31,251 nucleotides of DNA from an uncultured Peptococcaceae bacterium (GTDB lineage Bacteria; Bacillota; Limnochordia; Darwinibacteriales; Darwinibacteriaceae): the NCBI GenBank assembly GCA_937988745.1, contig CALKAR010000006.1, positions 1 through 31,251 on the forward strand, given 5' to 3'. Under the pieces are notes generated by a model. That model saw only the letters and a list, made by a program, of their open reading frames with translations, had not been told where the DNA came from and made no database searches. Below are positions 8,564-16,323 of this stretch, piece after piece (position 1 is the stretch's first letter; each line of letters opens with the position of its first letter). Both the position numbers and the translations under genes were made by a program.

Positions 8564-10039
8564 ATGTTTTCCCAAAAGATGCGCAAACAGACCAAGGTCA
8601 TCGTCTACATTGTCGCTTTTGCGATGGTCGCCGGTGTTCTGTACTCTGCTGGTGTAGCCCTCTTTGGCGGCGGGGCCGATCAGGTCGCACTCGCAGCGGT
8701 GGCAACGGTTAACGGTCAGAAAATCACTAATTATGAACTGCAGCAGGTGTTCATTTCGCAGCTGCAGCAGATTCTGCAGCAGCAGGGTCAGATTCCAGGA
8801 CAATACTATGAGGTAGTAAAATACCAAGCTCTCGATGCTTTGATTGGTCAAGCTTTAATCAGTCAAGAGATTAAGAATCGCAAGATCACCGTCCCTCAAA
8901 AGGATATAAATGAGGAGTTCCAGGAAATCGTCAACCTGTTTCCCAGTGAAGAAGACTTCAAGCAGCAGCTTACCTATTTGGGTTGGACTGAGCAGGCCTT
9001 GAAGAATGCCCTGGCTGAGGAACTGAAGTTCGCTCGACTCCAAGAAGAAATCGCCGGAGATATTACCGTTCCGGAAGAGGACATTATTAAAGCATATGAA
9101 GAAGTTCAAGCAAGTCATATTCTCATCCGGCCAGAAGGCACCGATGAAGAGGCATGGCTGGCTGCTGAAGAGCGCGCAAAAGAACTCCGCGCTGAACTCA
9201 CCGTTGAGAACTTCGCAGAAATGGCTCAAATCTATTCTGCTGATGGCAGTGCTTCCCGCGGCGGTGACTTGGGCTTCTTCAAGCGGGGCGTAATGGTTCC
9301 AGAATTCGAAGAGGCTGCTTTTGCCCTCGGAGTGAATGAAATCAGTGAGCCTGTCCGTTCTCAGTTTGGATACCATATTATTATGGTTACCGATCGCAAA
9401 GACGCAGTAGGCGAAGAATTCGAAGCAGCTCGTGCTGACATCGAAGCTCAGCTGAAGGAGCAGGTAAGTCAAGAACGATTTGTAGCTTGGTTTGAAGAAA
9501 CCCGAGAAGCGGCAGAGGTAGAAGTCATTGATACCCAGCTGCGTGCTTTCCAGCACCGCCTCAATGGTGAGTATGAAGAGGCTGTTCGTTACTACAAGGA
9601 AGCCTTAGAAGAAAATCCAGATGATGGTTATCTGTATGCGTCCTTAGGTTCGGTATACAGAGAACTCGATAATATCGATGAAGCCATTGCTAATTATGAA
9701 AAGGCGGTAGAAAAAGTTACTGCGGATTCAGCGCTTCATATGGATCTTGGCAACCTCTATCGTGAAGCCGAAAGAATTGATGAAGCAGTGCAAGCTTATC
9801 TGCGAGCTTCTGAGCTGGCGCCCAATGATATGCTTACTCAATTCGTACTGCACAACTTCCTCACTGGCATGGAACGCCACGATGAGGCTGCAATCATTGA
9901 ACAGCGTATCGAGGAATACCAGGAGCGCCTTGCTGAGGCACAACAGCAGCAAGAAGAAGCTCAGGCCGAGCTCGACGAAACTCCAGCCGAGCTCGAAGAA
10001 ACCGATGTAGAAGCTGACGCTGAAGAAAGCGTAGAGTAA
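8564..10039 (+). CDS. Membrane-anchored SurA/PrsA-like peptidyl-prolyl isomerase with TPR repeats
   Basis: A predicted extracytoplasmic foldase. The order is: one N-terminal membrane segment (about 11-37, VIVYIVAFAMVAGVLYSAG); a SurA_N-like helical region (about 45-175); a PpiC rotamase domain starting at ASHIL (183) with GGDLGFF and FGYHII; about three TPR-like repeats (about 320-440, e.g. EEAVRYYKEALEENPDDG); and a Gln/Glu-rich acidic tail. There is no lipobox cysteine, so unlike classical PrsA it is held by a membrane helix, not a lipid. The frame is open to ATG 8543, but ATG 8564 is preferred because AGGGA (8548-8552) precedes it and nothing precedes 8543. It has its own promoter and terminator. 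Foldase activity on secreted proteins is inferred from family; partners bound by the TPRs are unknown. Confidence 0.86.
   Translation: MFSQKMRKQTKVIVYIVAFAMVAGVLYSAGVALFGGGADQVALAAVATVNGQKITNYELQQVFISQLQQILQQQGQIPGQYYEVVKYQALDALIGQALISQEIKNRKITVPQKDINEEFQEIVNLFPSEEDFKQQLTYLGWTEQALKNALAEELKFARLQEEIAGDITVPEEDIIKAYEEVQASHILIRPEGTDEEAWLAAEERAKELRAELTVENFAEMAQIYSADGSASRGGDLGFFKRGVMVPEFEEAAFALGVNEISEPVRSQFGYHIIMVTDRKDAVGEEFEAARADIEAQLKEQVSQERFVAWFEETREAAEVEVIDTQLRAFQHRLNGEYEEAVRYYKEALEENPDDGYLYASLGSVYRELDNIDEAIANYEKAVEKVTADSALHMDLGNLYREAERIDEAVQAYLRASELAPNDMLTQFVLHNFLTGMERHDEAAIIEQRIEEYQERLAEAQQQQEEAQAELDETPAELEETDVEADAEESVE
9965..10006 (+). repeat. Two-copy 21-bp imperfect tandem repeat coding an acidic tail
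   Basis: Two in-frame copies of a 21-base unit beginning GCCGAGCTCGA (9965-9985 and 9986-10006) encode AELDETP and AELEETD in the acidic C-terminus of the foldase. The copies differ at a few bases. It looks like a local in-frame duplication and may vary between strains. Confidence 0.6.
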
Positions 10040-10048
10040 AACACAAGT

Positions 10049-10080
10049 GCGAGTGATGCGGCCCATCACTCGCTTTTCTT
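10049..10080 (+). terminator. Rho-independent terminator after the PpiC-TPR gene
   Basis: GCGAGTGATG (10049-10058) pairs perfectly over 10 bp with CATCACTCGC (10064-10073) across a 5-base loop, followed by TTTTCTT. It lies 9 bases after the stop codon. hisS begins 34 bases beyond it without an obvious promoter in between, so some read-through or an upstream internal promoter may feed hisS. Confidence 0.88.
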
Positions 10081-10113
10081 ACACAGACAGCAATAAGGAA
10101 AGGGAGAACTGTT

Positions 10114-11379
10114 ATGGCATTGACCACCAGTCCACGAGGGACGGCGGATATTTATGGAGATAACCTGAATAATTGGCTTAAGCTTGAGGGCATTATCAGG
10201 GAAATCTGCCGCACCTATGGTTACCAGGAGATCAGGACTCCAATATTTGAACATACTGAGCTATTTGAGCGGGGTATCGGAGATACCACCGATATCGTAG
10301 AAAAAGAGATGTATACGTTTATTGATCGCGGCGACCGGAGCATCACTCTGCGTCCTGAAGGGACAGCTCCGGTTGTGCGCGCTTTTCTCGAGCATCGGAT
10401 GGACCAAGGTCCGCTGCCGGTGAAGCTGTTCTATTTTGGTCCAATGTTTCGCTATGAGCGCCCCCAGGCCGGACGCTACAGACAGTTTCACCAGTTTGGG
10501 CTGGAAGTCTTAGGATCTGATGATCCTCTTCTAGATGTGGAAACAATTCTTCTGCCTATCGAACTGTATAAAGCCTGTGGGCTCGAAGGTTTTGTAGTAG
10601 AGCTGAACAGTATTGGCTGTCCAGAATGCCGTACTCGGTATCGCGACGACCTAAAGGAATTCATCCGTCCGCACCTACAGGATATGTGCAGCAGCTGCCA
10701 GAGCCGCTTTGAACGTAATCCTATGCGCCTTCTCGACTGCAAGCGTGAGGGCTGTCGGAAGGTATTGGCTGATGCACCGGTTATTTTAGACTACCTATGT
10801 GAGGCGTGTGCCGACCACTTTGCACAGGTGCGCGCTTATCTCGATGCACTTAAGGTAACCTATGAACTCAATCCCAAGCTGGTGCGCGGTTTCGATTATT
10901 ATACTCGCACAGTTTTTGAAGTGACTTATGCCGGACTAGGGGCGCAGAACGCCATTGGAGCCGGTGGCCGCTATGATGGACTGGTCGAAGAAGTGGGAGG
11001 CAAGCATACTCCTGCGGTAGGTTTTGCCGTTGGGGTCGAGAGACTCCTCTTAGCTCTTGAAAGCGAAGGTGGCTTTACAGCCGAACCGCCTCGTCCAGAT
11101 GTATATGTGGTACAGTTTGGAGGCCAGACGAAAGTTAAGGCCGCACAGCTGATCAATGAACTGCGGAGCGCCGGGATGCAGGCAGAATTAGACTATATGG
11201 ATCGGAGTGTAAAAGCACAGTTCAAGTCTGCAAACCGAATTAACGCCAAATGGGTTCTGATCCTCGGCGAAGAAGAACTAGCAGCTGGAAAAGTTAAACT
11301 GCGGAACATGGATGATGGAACCGAGGAATTAATTGATCTGAGTAATATCATACAGCACATGCAGTCTAGGGAGGAGTAA
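10114..11379 (+). CDS. hisS: Histidyl-tRNA synthetase
   Basis: Class II synthetase charging tRNA-His, 421 residues, the normal length. It shows LRPEGTAPVVR (79-89), motif 2 with FRYERPQAGR (112-121) running into FHQFGLEVLG, and the histidine-specific LVRGFDYYTRTVFEV (256-270). A Cys-rich insertion (GCPECRTRYRDD ... CSSCQSRFERNPMRLLDCK) is of the type common in Bacillota HisRS and might bind metal. The C-terminal anticodon-binding domain is present. AAGGGAGAA (10098-10105) precedes the ATG. aspS follows after 3 bases, the usual hisS-aspS pair. No T-box leader fits in the 34-base gap after the preceding terminator. Confidence 0.97.
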   Translation: MALTTSPRGTADIYGDNLNNWLKLEGIIREICRTYGYQEIRTPIFEHTELFERGIGDTTDIVEKEMYTFIDRGDRSITLRPEGTAPVVRAFLEHRMDQGPLPVKLFYFGPMFRYERPQAGRYRQFHQFGLEVLGSDDPLLDVETILLPIELYKACGLEGFVVELNSIGCPECRTRYRDDLKEFIRPHLQDMCSSCQSRFERNPMRLLDCKREGCRKVLADAPVILDYLCEACADHFAQVRAYLDALKVTYELNPKLVRGFDYYTRTVFEVTYAGLGAQNAIGAGGRYDGLVEEVGGKHTPAVGFAVGVERLLLALESEGGFTAEPPRPDVYVVQFGGQTKVKAAQLINELRSAGMQAELDYMDRSVKAQFKSANRINAKWVLILGEEELAAGKVKLRNMDDGTEELIDLSNIIQHMQSREE

Positions 11380-11382
11380 ACA

Positions 11383-13149
11383 ATGGAGTGGCGTAGAACT
11401 CATTTTTGCGGTGTTGTCACCGAGGAATTGGCAGGTCAAGAAGTTGTTGTAAATGGCTGGGTGAATCGCCGGCGGGACCTTGGCGGTATGATCTTCGTCG
11501 ACTTGCGGGATCGCTTTGGGTTGGTTCAGATCGTCTTCGACCCTAACAATTTGGATGAGGGTGTCTTTGCCCAAGCAGAGAAGCTGCGCGGCGAGTTTGT
11601 TGTCGCTGTGCGCGGAACTGTGCAGCTGCGGCCTGAGGGTCAGGCAAATCCCAATCTAAAGACCGGCAAAATAGAAATCCATGCACGGGATCTGACCATA
11701 CTTTCGGCGGCCAAGACTCCTCCGTTTGAAATCGATCGAGCCGAAGACGTGGATGAGAGCTTGCGCCTAAAGTACAGGTATCTCCATCTGCGCAGCAAAG
11801 AGTTACAGGATGCGATTATCCTGAGGCATCAGGTTGCAGCTGAGGTACGGGAGTTTCTTAACAAGAACCATTTCTTGGAGATTGAAACACCGCTTCTCAT
11901 CCGCTCCACGCCCGAGGGTGCGCGAGACTTTATCGTTCCGAGCCGGGTACATCCAGGGGAGTTCTATGCTCTGCCTCAATCTCCCCAGATGTTCAAACAG
12001 CTTCTTATGATCAGCGGATTCGACCGCTACTACCAGATTGCTCGCTGCTTCCGTGACGAAGACCTGCGCGCTGATCGGCAGCCAGAGTTCACGCAGATCG
12101 ACATAGAGATGTCTTTCGTGGAGCAGGAAGATGTGATGGAGCTCATGGAAGAAATGATCTGCCACATTATTAGGAAAATTAAGGGCATAACTATTGATGG
12201 ACCTGTTCCGCGGATCACATATCAAGAGGCCATGGAAAGATTTGGTTCAGATAAACCCGACACTCGCTTCGGTATGGAGCTTGTGACACTTAATGAAGGC
12301 CTAAAAGAGAGTGAATTCCGGGTCTTTTCTAGCACGATTTCTTCTGGCGGCTTTATTCGAGGTATCAATGCTGAGGGTGCAGGTACCTTTACCCGGCGCG
12401 AAATTGATCAGCTGACAGAGAAGGCAGAACAGTGGGGTGCTAAAGGTCTGATCTGGATGGCAGTAGAGGAGGACAATGTGCGTTCACCTATTGCCAAGTT
12501 CCTTGCTGAAGCGGAAATCAACTACATTGTTGAGCAGCTTAAAGGCAAGCCAGGAGACCTGCTCCTCTTAGTAGCGGATGAGTTTAAACTAGCTAGCGAG
12601 GTTCTTGGGCGGCTCCGCCTCCTCTTGGGCGAGCAGCTGGGGCTCATTGACGACGAACGTTTTGATCTTCTTTGGGTTGTGGAATGGCCGCTGTTAGAAT
12701 ATGATGAAGACGAAGAACGTTATGTTGCCGCTCACCATCCATTTACCTCGCCGCTGGATGACGATCTAGAGCTGCTCGAATCGGATCCAGGCCGGGTAAG
12801 AGCAAAGGCATATGACTTGGTCTTAAACGGCGTTGAGTTGGGTGGCGGAAGTATCCGGATCTTTAACCGCTCTATCCAAGAGAAGATGTTCAAGGCCCTA
12901 GGCTTTACCATGGAAGAAGCCATGAGTCAGTTTGGATACTTCCTTGAAGCATTTGAATATGGAGCACCACCACACGGCGGAATCGCCTTCGGATTCGACC
13001 GATTGGTAATGCTCCTGGCCGGAAGAGATTCAATTCGAGACGTAATTGCCTTCCCCAAGACAGTAAGCGCCCGCGACTTGATGATCGATGCACCTGCATC
13101 TGTTGATGAGAGGCAGCTGCAGGAACTCAGGATTAGGACGCTAGATTAA
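11383..13149 (+). CDS. aspS: Aspartyl-tRNA synthetase
   Basis: Class II synthetase charging tRNA-Asp, 588 residues, the size of bacterial-type AspRS. It contains an N-terminal OB-fold anticodon-binding domain (about 15-105, VNGWVNRRRDLGGMIFVDLRD), motif 2 FRDEDLRADRQPEF from residue 223, a bacterial GAD insertion (about 290-420) and motif 3 GIAFGFDR (533-540). The start follows GGAGGAG closely at the end of hisS. Its last 17 bases overlap, tail to tail, the end of the small minus-strand membrane gene. Whether it is discriminating or also charges tRNA-Asn cannot be told from this window, since gatCAB and asnS are not in view. Confidence 0.97.
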   Translation: MEWRRTHFCGVVTEELAGQEVVVNGWVNRRRDLGGMIFVDLRDRFGLVQIVFDPNNLDEGVFAQAEKLRGEFVVAVRGTVQLRPEGQANPNLKTGKIEIHARDLTILSAAKTPPFEIDRAEDVDESLRLKYRYLHLRSKELQDAIILRHQVAAEVREFLNKNHFLEIETPLLIRSTPEGARDFIVPSRVHPGEFYALPQSPQMFKQLLMISGFDRYYQIARCFRDEDLRADRQPEFTQIDIEMSFVEQEDVMELMEEMICHIIRKIKGITIDGPVPRITYQEAMERFGSDKPDTRFGMELVTLNEGLKESEFRVFSSTISSGGFIRGINAEGAGTFTRREIDQLTEKAEQWGAKGLIWMAVEEDNVRSPIAKFLAEAEINYIVEQLKGKPGDLLLLVADEFKLASEVLGRLRLLLGEQLGLIDDERFDLLWVVEWPLLEYDEDEERYVAAHHPFTSPLDDDLELLESDPGRVRAKAYDLVLNGVELGGGSIRIFNRSIQEKMFKALGFTMEEAMSQFGYFLEAFEYGAPPHGGIAFGFDRLVMLLAGRDSIRDVIAFPKTVSARDLMIDAPASVDERQLQELRIRTLD

Positions 13150-13414
13150 GGGTTTTCGCTAGGTCGTGGACGATGTTAGCCCCGCGAGAAATCAGAATCC
13201 CAGTGATGAAATAGTCAACGAAGGCATATTGAACTGGGATCTCAAGGGCGACTAGGACTCCAGTGCGAGTTATGACAGCAATGATAACACCAATGCATCC
13301 TGCAACGATGGTGATGTAGCGCTTGTCTAGGCTCGGAGTTAGCGACTTGACTAAATTGGTCAGCACTTCAACCAGAAACGCAATGGCCGTCACTTTTGCC
13401 AGGACCATATCCAT
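13133..13414 (-). CDS. Small holin-like membrane protein, function unknown
   Basis: A 93-residue, very hydrophobic protein with two or three membrane segments (about 4-24, 34-56 and 62-78) and a conserved-looking end, TGILISRGANIVHDL, which resembles small holin-type proteins of Bacillota. It has one of the better ribosome sites in the window: AAAGGAGG at 13422-13429, 7 bases before the ATG, which argues strongly for a real gene. It is the only minus-strand gene in the interior and converges on aspS with a 17-base overlap. No other phage genes are near, so a lytic role is not supported; the name describes resemblance only. Its function is unknown. Confidence 0.72.
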   Translation of the reverse strand: MDMVLAKVTAIAFLVEVLTNLVKSLTPSLDKRYITIVAGCIGVIIAVITRTGVLVALEIPVQYAFVDYFITGILISRGANIVHDLAKTLNLAS

Positions 13415-13497
13415 TCTAAAGCCTCCTTTTGGTTTTGTCCTATTGTTATGCGGAGCGGTCTTTTCTAAGAACAGGAAAGAATGGCATCGGGTCCGGG

Positions 13498-13526
13498 TTG
13501 AATCATGGTTGAGTGTATGATATGAT
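13498..13526 (+). promoter_or_regulatory. Promoter of 6S RNA
   Basis: TTGAAT (13498-13503) and TATGAT (13521-13526) are separated by exactly 17 bases, each a close match to sigma-A boxes. The predicted start, near 13533, falls just ahead of the closing stem of the 6S RNA. Confidence 0.7.
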
Positions 13527-13532
13527 TAATTT

Positions 13533-13752
13533 GCAACACGGAGCCCTGCCGTGCTCGTGGTCAATCTGGTTTTGTTATGAGCCAACACCATAACAAAGGG
13601 ATCCTGGACTCCGATTGTGGCGATCATGCCGCTCCGAGCGGACGGTCAAAGCAGTCGGGAGGGAACCCACCTGCTGAGAGCAGGTTCATTCAGGCCAGCA
13701 ATAGCGACACGGCGGGGACGAGGTTCCGCCCCATCTACATGGGGCGGTTTTT
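13533..13752 (+). ncRNA. ssrS: 6S RNA
   Basis: 6S RNA binds the housekeeping RNA polymerase holoenzyme by mimicking an open promoter. The gap between aspS and tcdA is where B. subtilis 6S-1 (bsrA) lies. The sequence folds as expected. CCCTGCCGTG (13544-13553) pairs with CACGGCGGGG (13708-13717) as a 10-bp closing stem. A hairpin ACCTGCT/AGCAGGT (13669-13685) sits on the 3' side of the central bubble. A terminal arm forms from CTCCGATTG (from about 13609) with CAGTCGGGAG. An extra stem TTTGTTATG/CATAACAAA (13571-13597) lies on the 5' side. A good promoter precedes it and a terminator ends it. The 5' and 3' ends are approximate. The identification rests on position and fold, not on a database match. 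Confidence 0.82.
13726..13752 (+). terminator. Rho-independent terminator of 6S RNA
   Basis: CCGCCCCAT (13726-13734) pairs with ATGGGGCGG (13739-13747) over 9 bp with a 4-base loop, followed by TTTTTC. It ends 17 bases before the tcdA start, so tcdA transcription must come from read-through or a promoter overlapping this region. Confidence 0.88.
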
Positions 13753-13769
13753 CGTATGGAGGGAAACAG

Positions 13770-14489
13770 GTGGAACGCTTTACCAGGACAGCTCTCGTTA
13801 TTGGTAATGAGGGTGTACATAGATTAGCTCAGGCAAAAGTGGCTGTATTTGGGGTCGGTGGAGTTGGCGGCGCAGTCTGTGAGGCACTAGCTCGGAGCGG
13901 AATCGGTACTCTAGTGCTTGTGGACTACGATGTGGTTGATATTACCAACATCAACCGCCAGATTGTGGCACTGCAGAGCACTATCGGACGTCCAAAGGTG
14001 GATGTAATGGCAGAGCGGATTCGTGAGATTAATCCCAACTGTCAGGTCATCGCGCTGCGTGAGTTCTACGAACCAGGCCGTGCCGATGATTTCCTCACCC
14101 CAGATTTGAATTATGTAGTCGATGCAATCGACAGCGTGTCCAGCAAGGTGGACCTCTTAACCCAATGTTATACCCGGAAGATACCCGTCGTAGCGTCCAT
14201 GGGGGCTGGCAACAAACTCGATCCAACGCAGCTGCGCATCGCGGATATTTCTCAAACCCATACATGCCCGTTAGCTCGGGTTGTTCGCCTTGGTTTACGG
14301 GAGAAGGGAATCAACAAGGGTATTCCGGTGGTTTTCTCACCGGAGCCCCCAACACGTGTCACAACAGGCCGCACGCCAGGCAGCACTGCGTTCGTGCCTC
14401 CAGCTGCAGGACTTGCACTTGCCAGCTGGGTCGTGCGTGAACTATTGGAGAGGGGTGGCATTAGTGGATCTATTCAGCCAAGCCAGTGA
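13770..14489 (+). CDS. tcdA: tRNA threonylcarbamoyladenosine dehydratase
   Basis: An E1/ThiF-like ATP-dependent enzyme that cyclises t6A37 of tRNA to ct6A. The nucleotide loop GVGGVGG is at residues 28-34, followed by LVDYDVVDITNINRQ, the adenylation motif of the family, and ADISQTHTCPLARVVR downstream. The frame is open upstream to 13617, but that stretch is the 6S RNA and its terminator. The GTG at 13770, preceded by TGGAGGGAAA (13757-13766), gives the family-like N-terminus ERFTRTALVIGNEG and 239 residues. The gene overlaps rarA by 26 bases. The order aspS-6S-tcdA-rarA matches B. subtilis yrvM-yrvN. The assignment is secure; whether the cell makes ct6A depends on partner genes outside the window. 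Confidence 0.93.
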   Translation: MERFTRTALVIGNEGVHRLAQAKVAVFGVGGVGGAVCEALARSGIGTLVLVDYDVVDITNINRQIVALQSTIGRPKVDVMAERIREINPNCQVIALREFYEPGRADDFLTPDLNYVVDAIDSVSSKVDLLTQCYTRKIPVVASMGAGNKLDPTQLRIADISQTHTCPLARVVRLGLREKGINKGIPVVFSPEPPTRVTTGRTPGSTAFVPPAAGLALASWVVRELLERGGISGSIQPSQ

Positions 14490-15777
14490 GGGCACGATGG
14501 CACCTTTAGCTGTGCGAATGCGTCCTAAGACCCTGGACGAGTATGTTGGACAGGAACATATCCTCGGAGAAGGTAGTCTTTTGCGACGGGCTTTGGAACA
14601 AGACTTTCTCCGTTCTGTTATTTTATATGGACCACCAGGAGTGGGGAAAACCACTTTAGCATACGTCATGTCACAGACTGCCAAGGGCGACTTCATTACA
14701 GTAAGTGCAACCACGACCGGCGCAGCTGAGCTAAAACAGATCATCAGCCAAGCTCAAGAAAAGAAGGCCTTCTACGGCACGCGGACAACCCTTTTTATCG
14801 ATGAGATCCAGCGTTTGAACAAGGGTCAGCAAGACGTACTCCTGCCTGCAGTCGAAGACGGTGTAATCATTTTGATCGGTGCTACGACCGAAAACCCGTT
14901 TTTTGAGGTAAATCCTGCACTTCTTAGCCGCTCGCAGATCTATGAACTGCGGCCCCTGTCTGAGGAAAACATGCGTACCTTGGCTTATCGGGCAATTACC
15001 TCTGAACAGGGCTTGGGCAAGATGAATGTAAAAATAGATGATGATGCCCTTGAACACTTAATTACTGTTTCCAGCGGCGATGCTCGTGTGCTTCTGAATG
15101 TCTTGGAGTTCGCTGCCATGACAACGATCCCCAACGACCAAGGGATCCGTCACCTTACGCTTTCTGTTATGGAGGAAGCCTCTCAAAGGCAGCGTATTCA
15201 CTATGATAAGAGTGGTGATAATCACTATGATGTAATTTCCGCTTTTATTAAATCGATGCGAGGCTCTGATCCTGATGCGGCCTTGTATTGGTTTGCCCGG
15301 ATGCTGTATGCTAACGAAGATCCCCGTTTTATTGTCCGTCGTATTATTGTCCATGCTTCCGAAGACGTAGGCATGGCCGATCCCAACGCTATGCTGATGG
15401 CACATGCGGCCGCTAACGCACTGGAATGGCTGGGTATGCCTGAGGCTCGGATTCCAATTGCGCAGGCGATTATCTACATCGCTACTGCACCTAAGAGCAA
15501 TTCGGTTGTTACCGCCATTGATGCGGCCCTTCGGACTGTGGAGTCGACCAGCGGAGAACCGGTGCCTGATCATCTGCGTGATACGCACTATAAAGGTGCT
15601 GCCCGACTTGGCTATGGCGCAGGCTACAAGTACCCGCACGACTATCCCCATCATTACGTCAAGCAGCAGTATCTTCCCGACAAACTACAGGGGAAGAAGT
15701 TCTACAAACCTTCAGGTCAAGGTCGGGAAAAACTCATCCAAGAGCGCTTAGATTGGTTCGAGAAATATTCCCGTTAA
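14464..15777 (+). CDS. rarA: Replication-associated recombination protein A (MgsA/WHIP AAA+ ATPase)
   Basis: An AAA+ ATPase acting at stalled replication forks. The 437-residue protein starts with the usual DLFSQA ... PLAVRMRPKTLDEYVGQEH. Walker A is GPPGVGKTT (56-64), Walker B FIDEI (D113, E114), and sensor 1 GATTENPFF. The C-terminal tetramerisation part ends with DTHYKGAARLGYGAGYKYPHDYPHH and VKQQYLPD, typical of the family. The frame is open back to 14281 inside tcdA. GTG 14464 is chosen since GGAGAGGGG (14447-14455) lies 8 bases ahead; GTG 14455 is the alternative. The 26-base overlap with tcdA suggests coupled translation. Confidence 0.94.
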   Translation: MDLFSQASEGTMAPLAVRMRPKTLDEYVGQEHILGEGSLLRRALEQDFLRSVILYGPPGVGKTTLAYVMSQTAKGDFITVSATTTGAAELKQIISQAQEKKAFYGTRTTLFIDEIQRLNKGQQDVLLPAVEDGVIILIGATTENPFFEVNPALLSRSQIYELRPLSEENMRTLAYRAITSEQGLGKMNVKIDDDALEHLITVSSGDARVLLNVLEFAAMTTIPNDQGIRHLTLSVMEEASQRQRIHYDKSGDNHYDVISAFIKSMRGSDPDAALYWFARMLYANEDPRFIVRRIIVHASEDVGMADPNAMLMAHAAANALEWLGMPEARIPIAQAIIYIATAPKSNSVVTAIDAALRTVESTSGEPVPDHLRDTHYKGAARLGYGAGYKYPHDYPHHYVKQQYLPDKLQGKKFYKPSGQGREKLIQERLDWFEKYSR

Positions 15778-15805
15778 AATAGGTGTGTCTTGCTCATTGT
15801 GCCTC

Positions 15806-15838
15806 TTGACACAAACTTAAAAGGTATGCTAATATAAT
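15806..15838 (+). promoter_or_regulatory. Promoter of the rrf2-iscS-iscU unit, with a nearby dyad
   Basis: A perfect TTGACA (15806-15811) precedes a perfect TATAAT (15833-15838), but the gap is 21 bases, well over the usual 17. A poorer -10, TAATAT (15830-15835), would give 18 bases. Downstream, CAATTCCC (15844-15851) and GGGATTG (15864-15870) form an imperfect dyad just before the ribosome site. This could be an operator for the regulator encoded next, but that is inference. Confidence 0.6.
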
Positions 15839-15885
15839 GTCGGCAATTCCCATTGATTTAGTCGGGATTGAAGGGAGGCGGTGGG

Positions 15886-16323
15886 ATGCGCATATCCACT
15901 AGGGGTGAATACGGCCTGCGTGCCATGTTTTATTTAGCCCTCAATTATGGGCAGGGTCCAATTCCCCTGAAGGTTATTGCAGAAGAGCAGGGAATTTCAG
16001 AACACTATTTAGAACAGCTCATGGGCGCTCTGCGCAGGTCTGGCTTGGTTTCAAGCGTGAGGGGAGCCCAGGGTGGGTATTCACTAGCCCGTCCGCCGAA
16101 GGAAATTACCGTAGGGGATATAATTCGAGTTCTAGAAGGTCCCATCACTCCGATGGATTGCTTAGATGGAGCCGGAAAGGAAGCAGAATGTGGTGTCTTG
16201 GGTCCCTGTGCCATGCGGAAAATGTGGAAGCGGCTCCAAGACAGCATGGAAAGCGTCTTAGACAGTACTACCCTTGCCTGTCTGGCAGAAGAAGCTCTGT
16301 TCTACGAGGAGGAACACGCCTGA
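15886..16323 (+). CDS. Rrf2 family iron-sulfur-type transcriptional regulator (IscR-like)
   Basis: A dimeric winged-helix repressor controlling cysteine desulfurase and Fe-S assembly genes. The 145-residue protein begins MRISTRGEYGLRAMFYLAL and has GISEHYLEQLMGALRRSGLVSSVRGAQGG, the recognition helix and wing (about 37-64). It keeps three cysteines, C92, C102 and C108, in the position where IscR binds its cluster. The spacing is C-X9-C-X5-C rather than the X5/X5 of E. coli IscR. B. subtilis CymR lacks such cysteines, so this one is more likely cluster-sensing. ATG 15886 follows AAGGGAGG (15871-15878); the open frame upstream carries no better start. It is first in a unit with iscS and iscU and probably represses its own promoter. 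Confidence 0.88.
   Translation: MRISTRGEYGLRAMFYLALNYGQGPIPLKVIAEEQGISEHYLEQLMGALRRSGLVSSVRGAQGGYSLARPPKEITVGDIIRVLEGPITPMDCLDGAGKEAECGVLGPCAMRKMWKRLQDSMESVLDSTTLACLAEEALFYEEEHA

Noticed and set aside
8855..9556. 233-residue minus-strand open frame inside the PpiC-TPR gene
   Set aside because: It is antisense to a gene with clear domains, has no ribosome site of note, and its product (Phe/Cys/Leu-rich) resembles no family. It is a shadow of the real frame.
10081..10113. T-box or other leader before hisS
   Set aside because: Only 34 bases separate the preceding terminator from the start. There is no T-box consensus or room for its stems; the same holds for the short alaS leader.
13617..13769. 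N-terminal extension of tcdA by 51 residues
   Set aside because: The stretch is occupied by the 6S RNA and its terminator. The extra residues are basic and low-information, and a good GTG with GGAGG exists at 13770.
15058..15654. 198-residue minus-strand open frame inside rarA
   Set aside because: Antisense to the well-supported RarA C-terminal domain; composition is Arg/Ile-rich and no motifs are seen.
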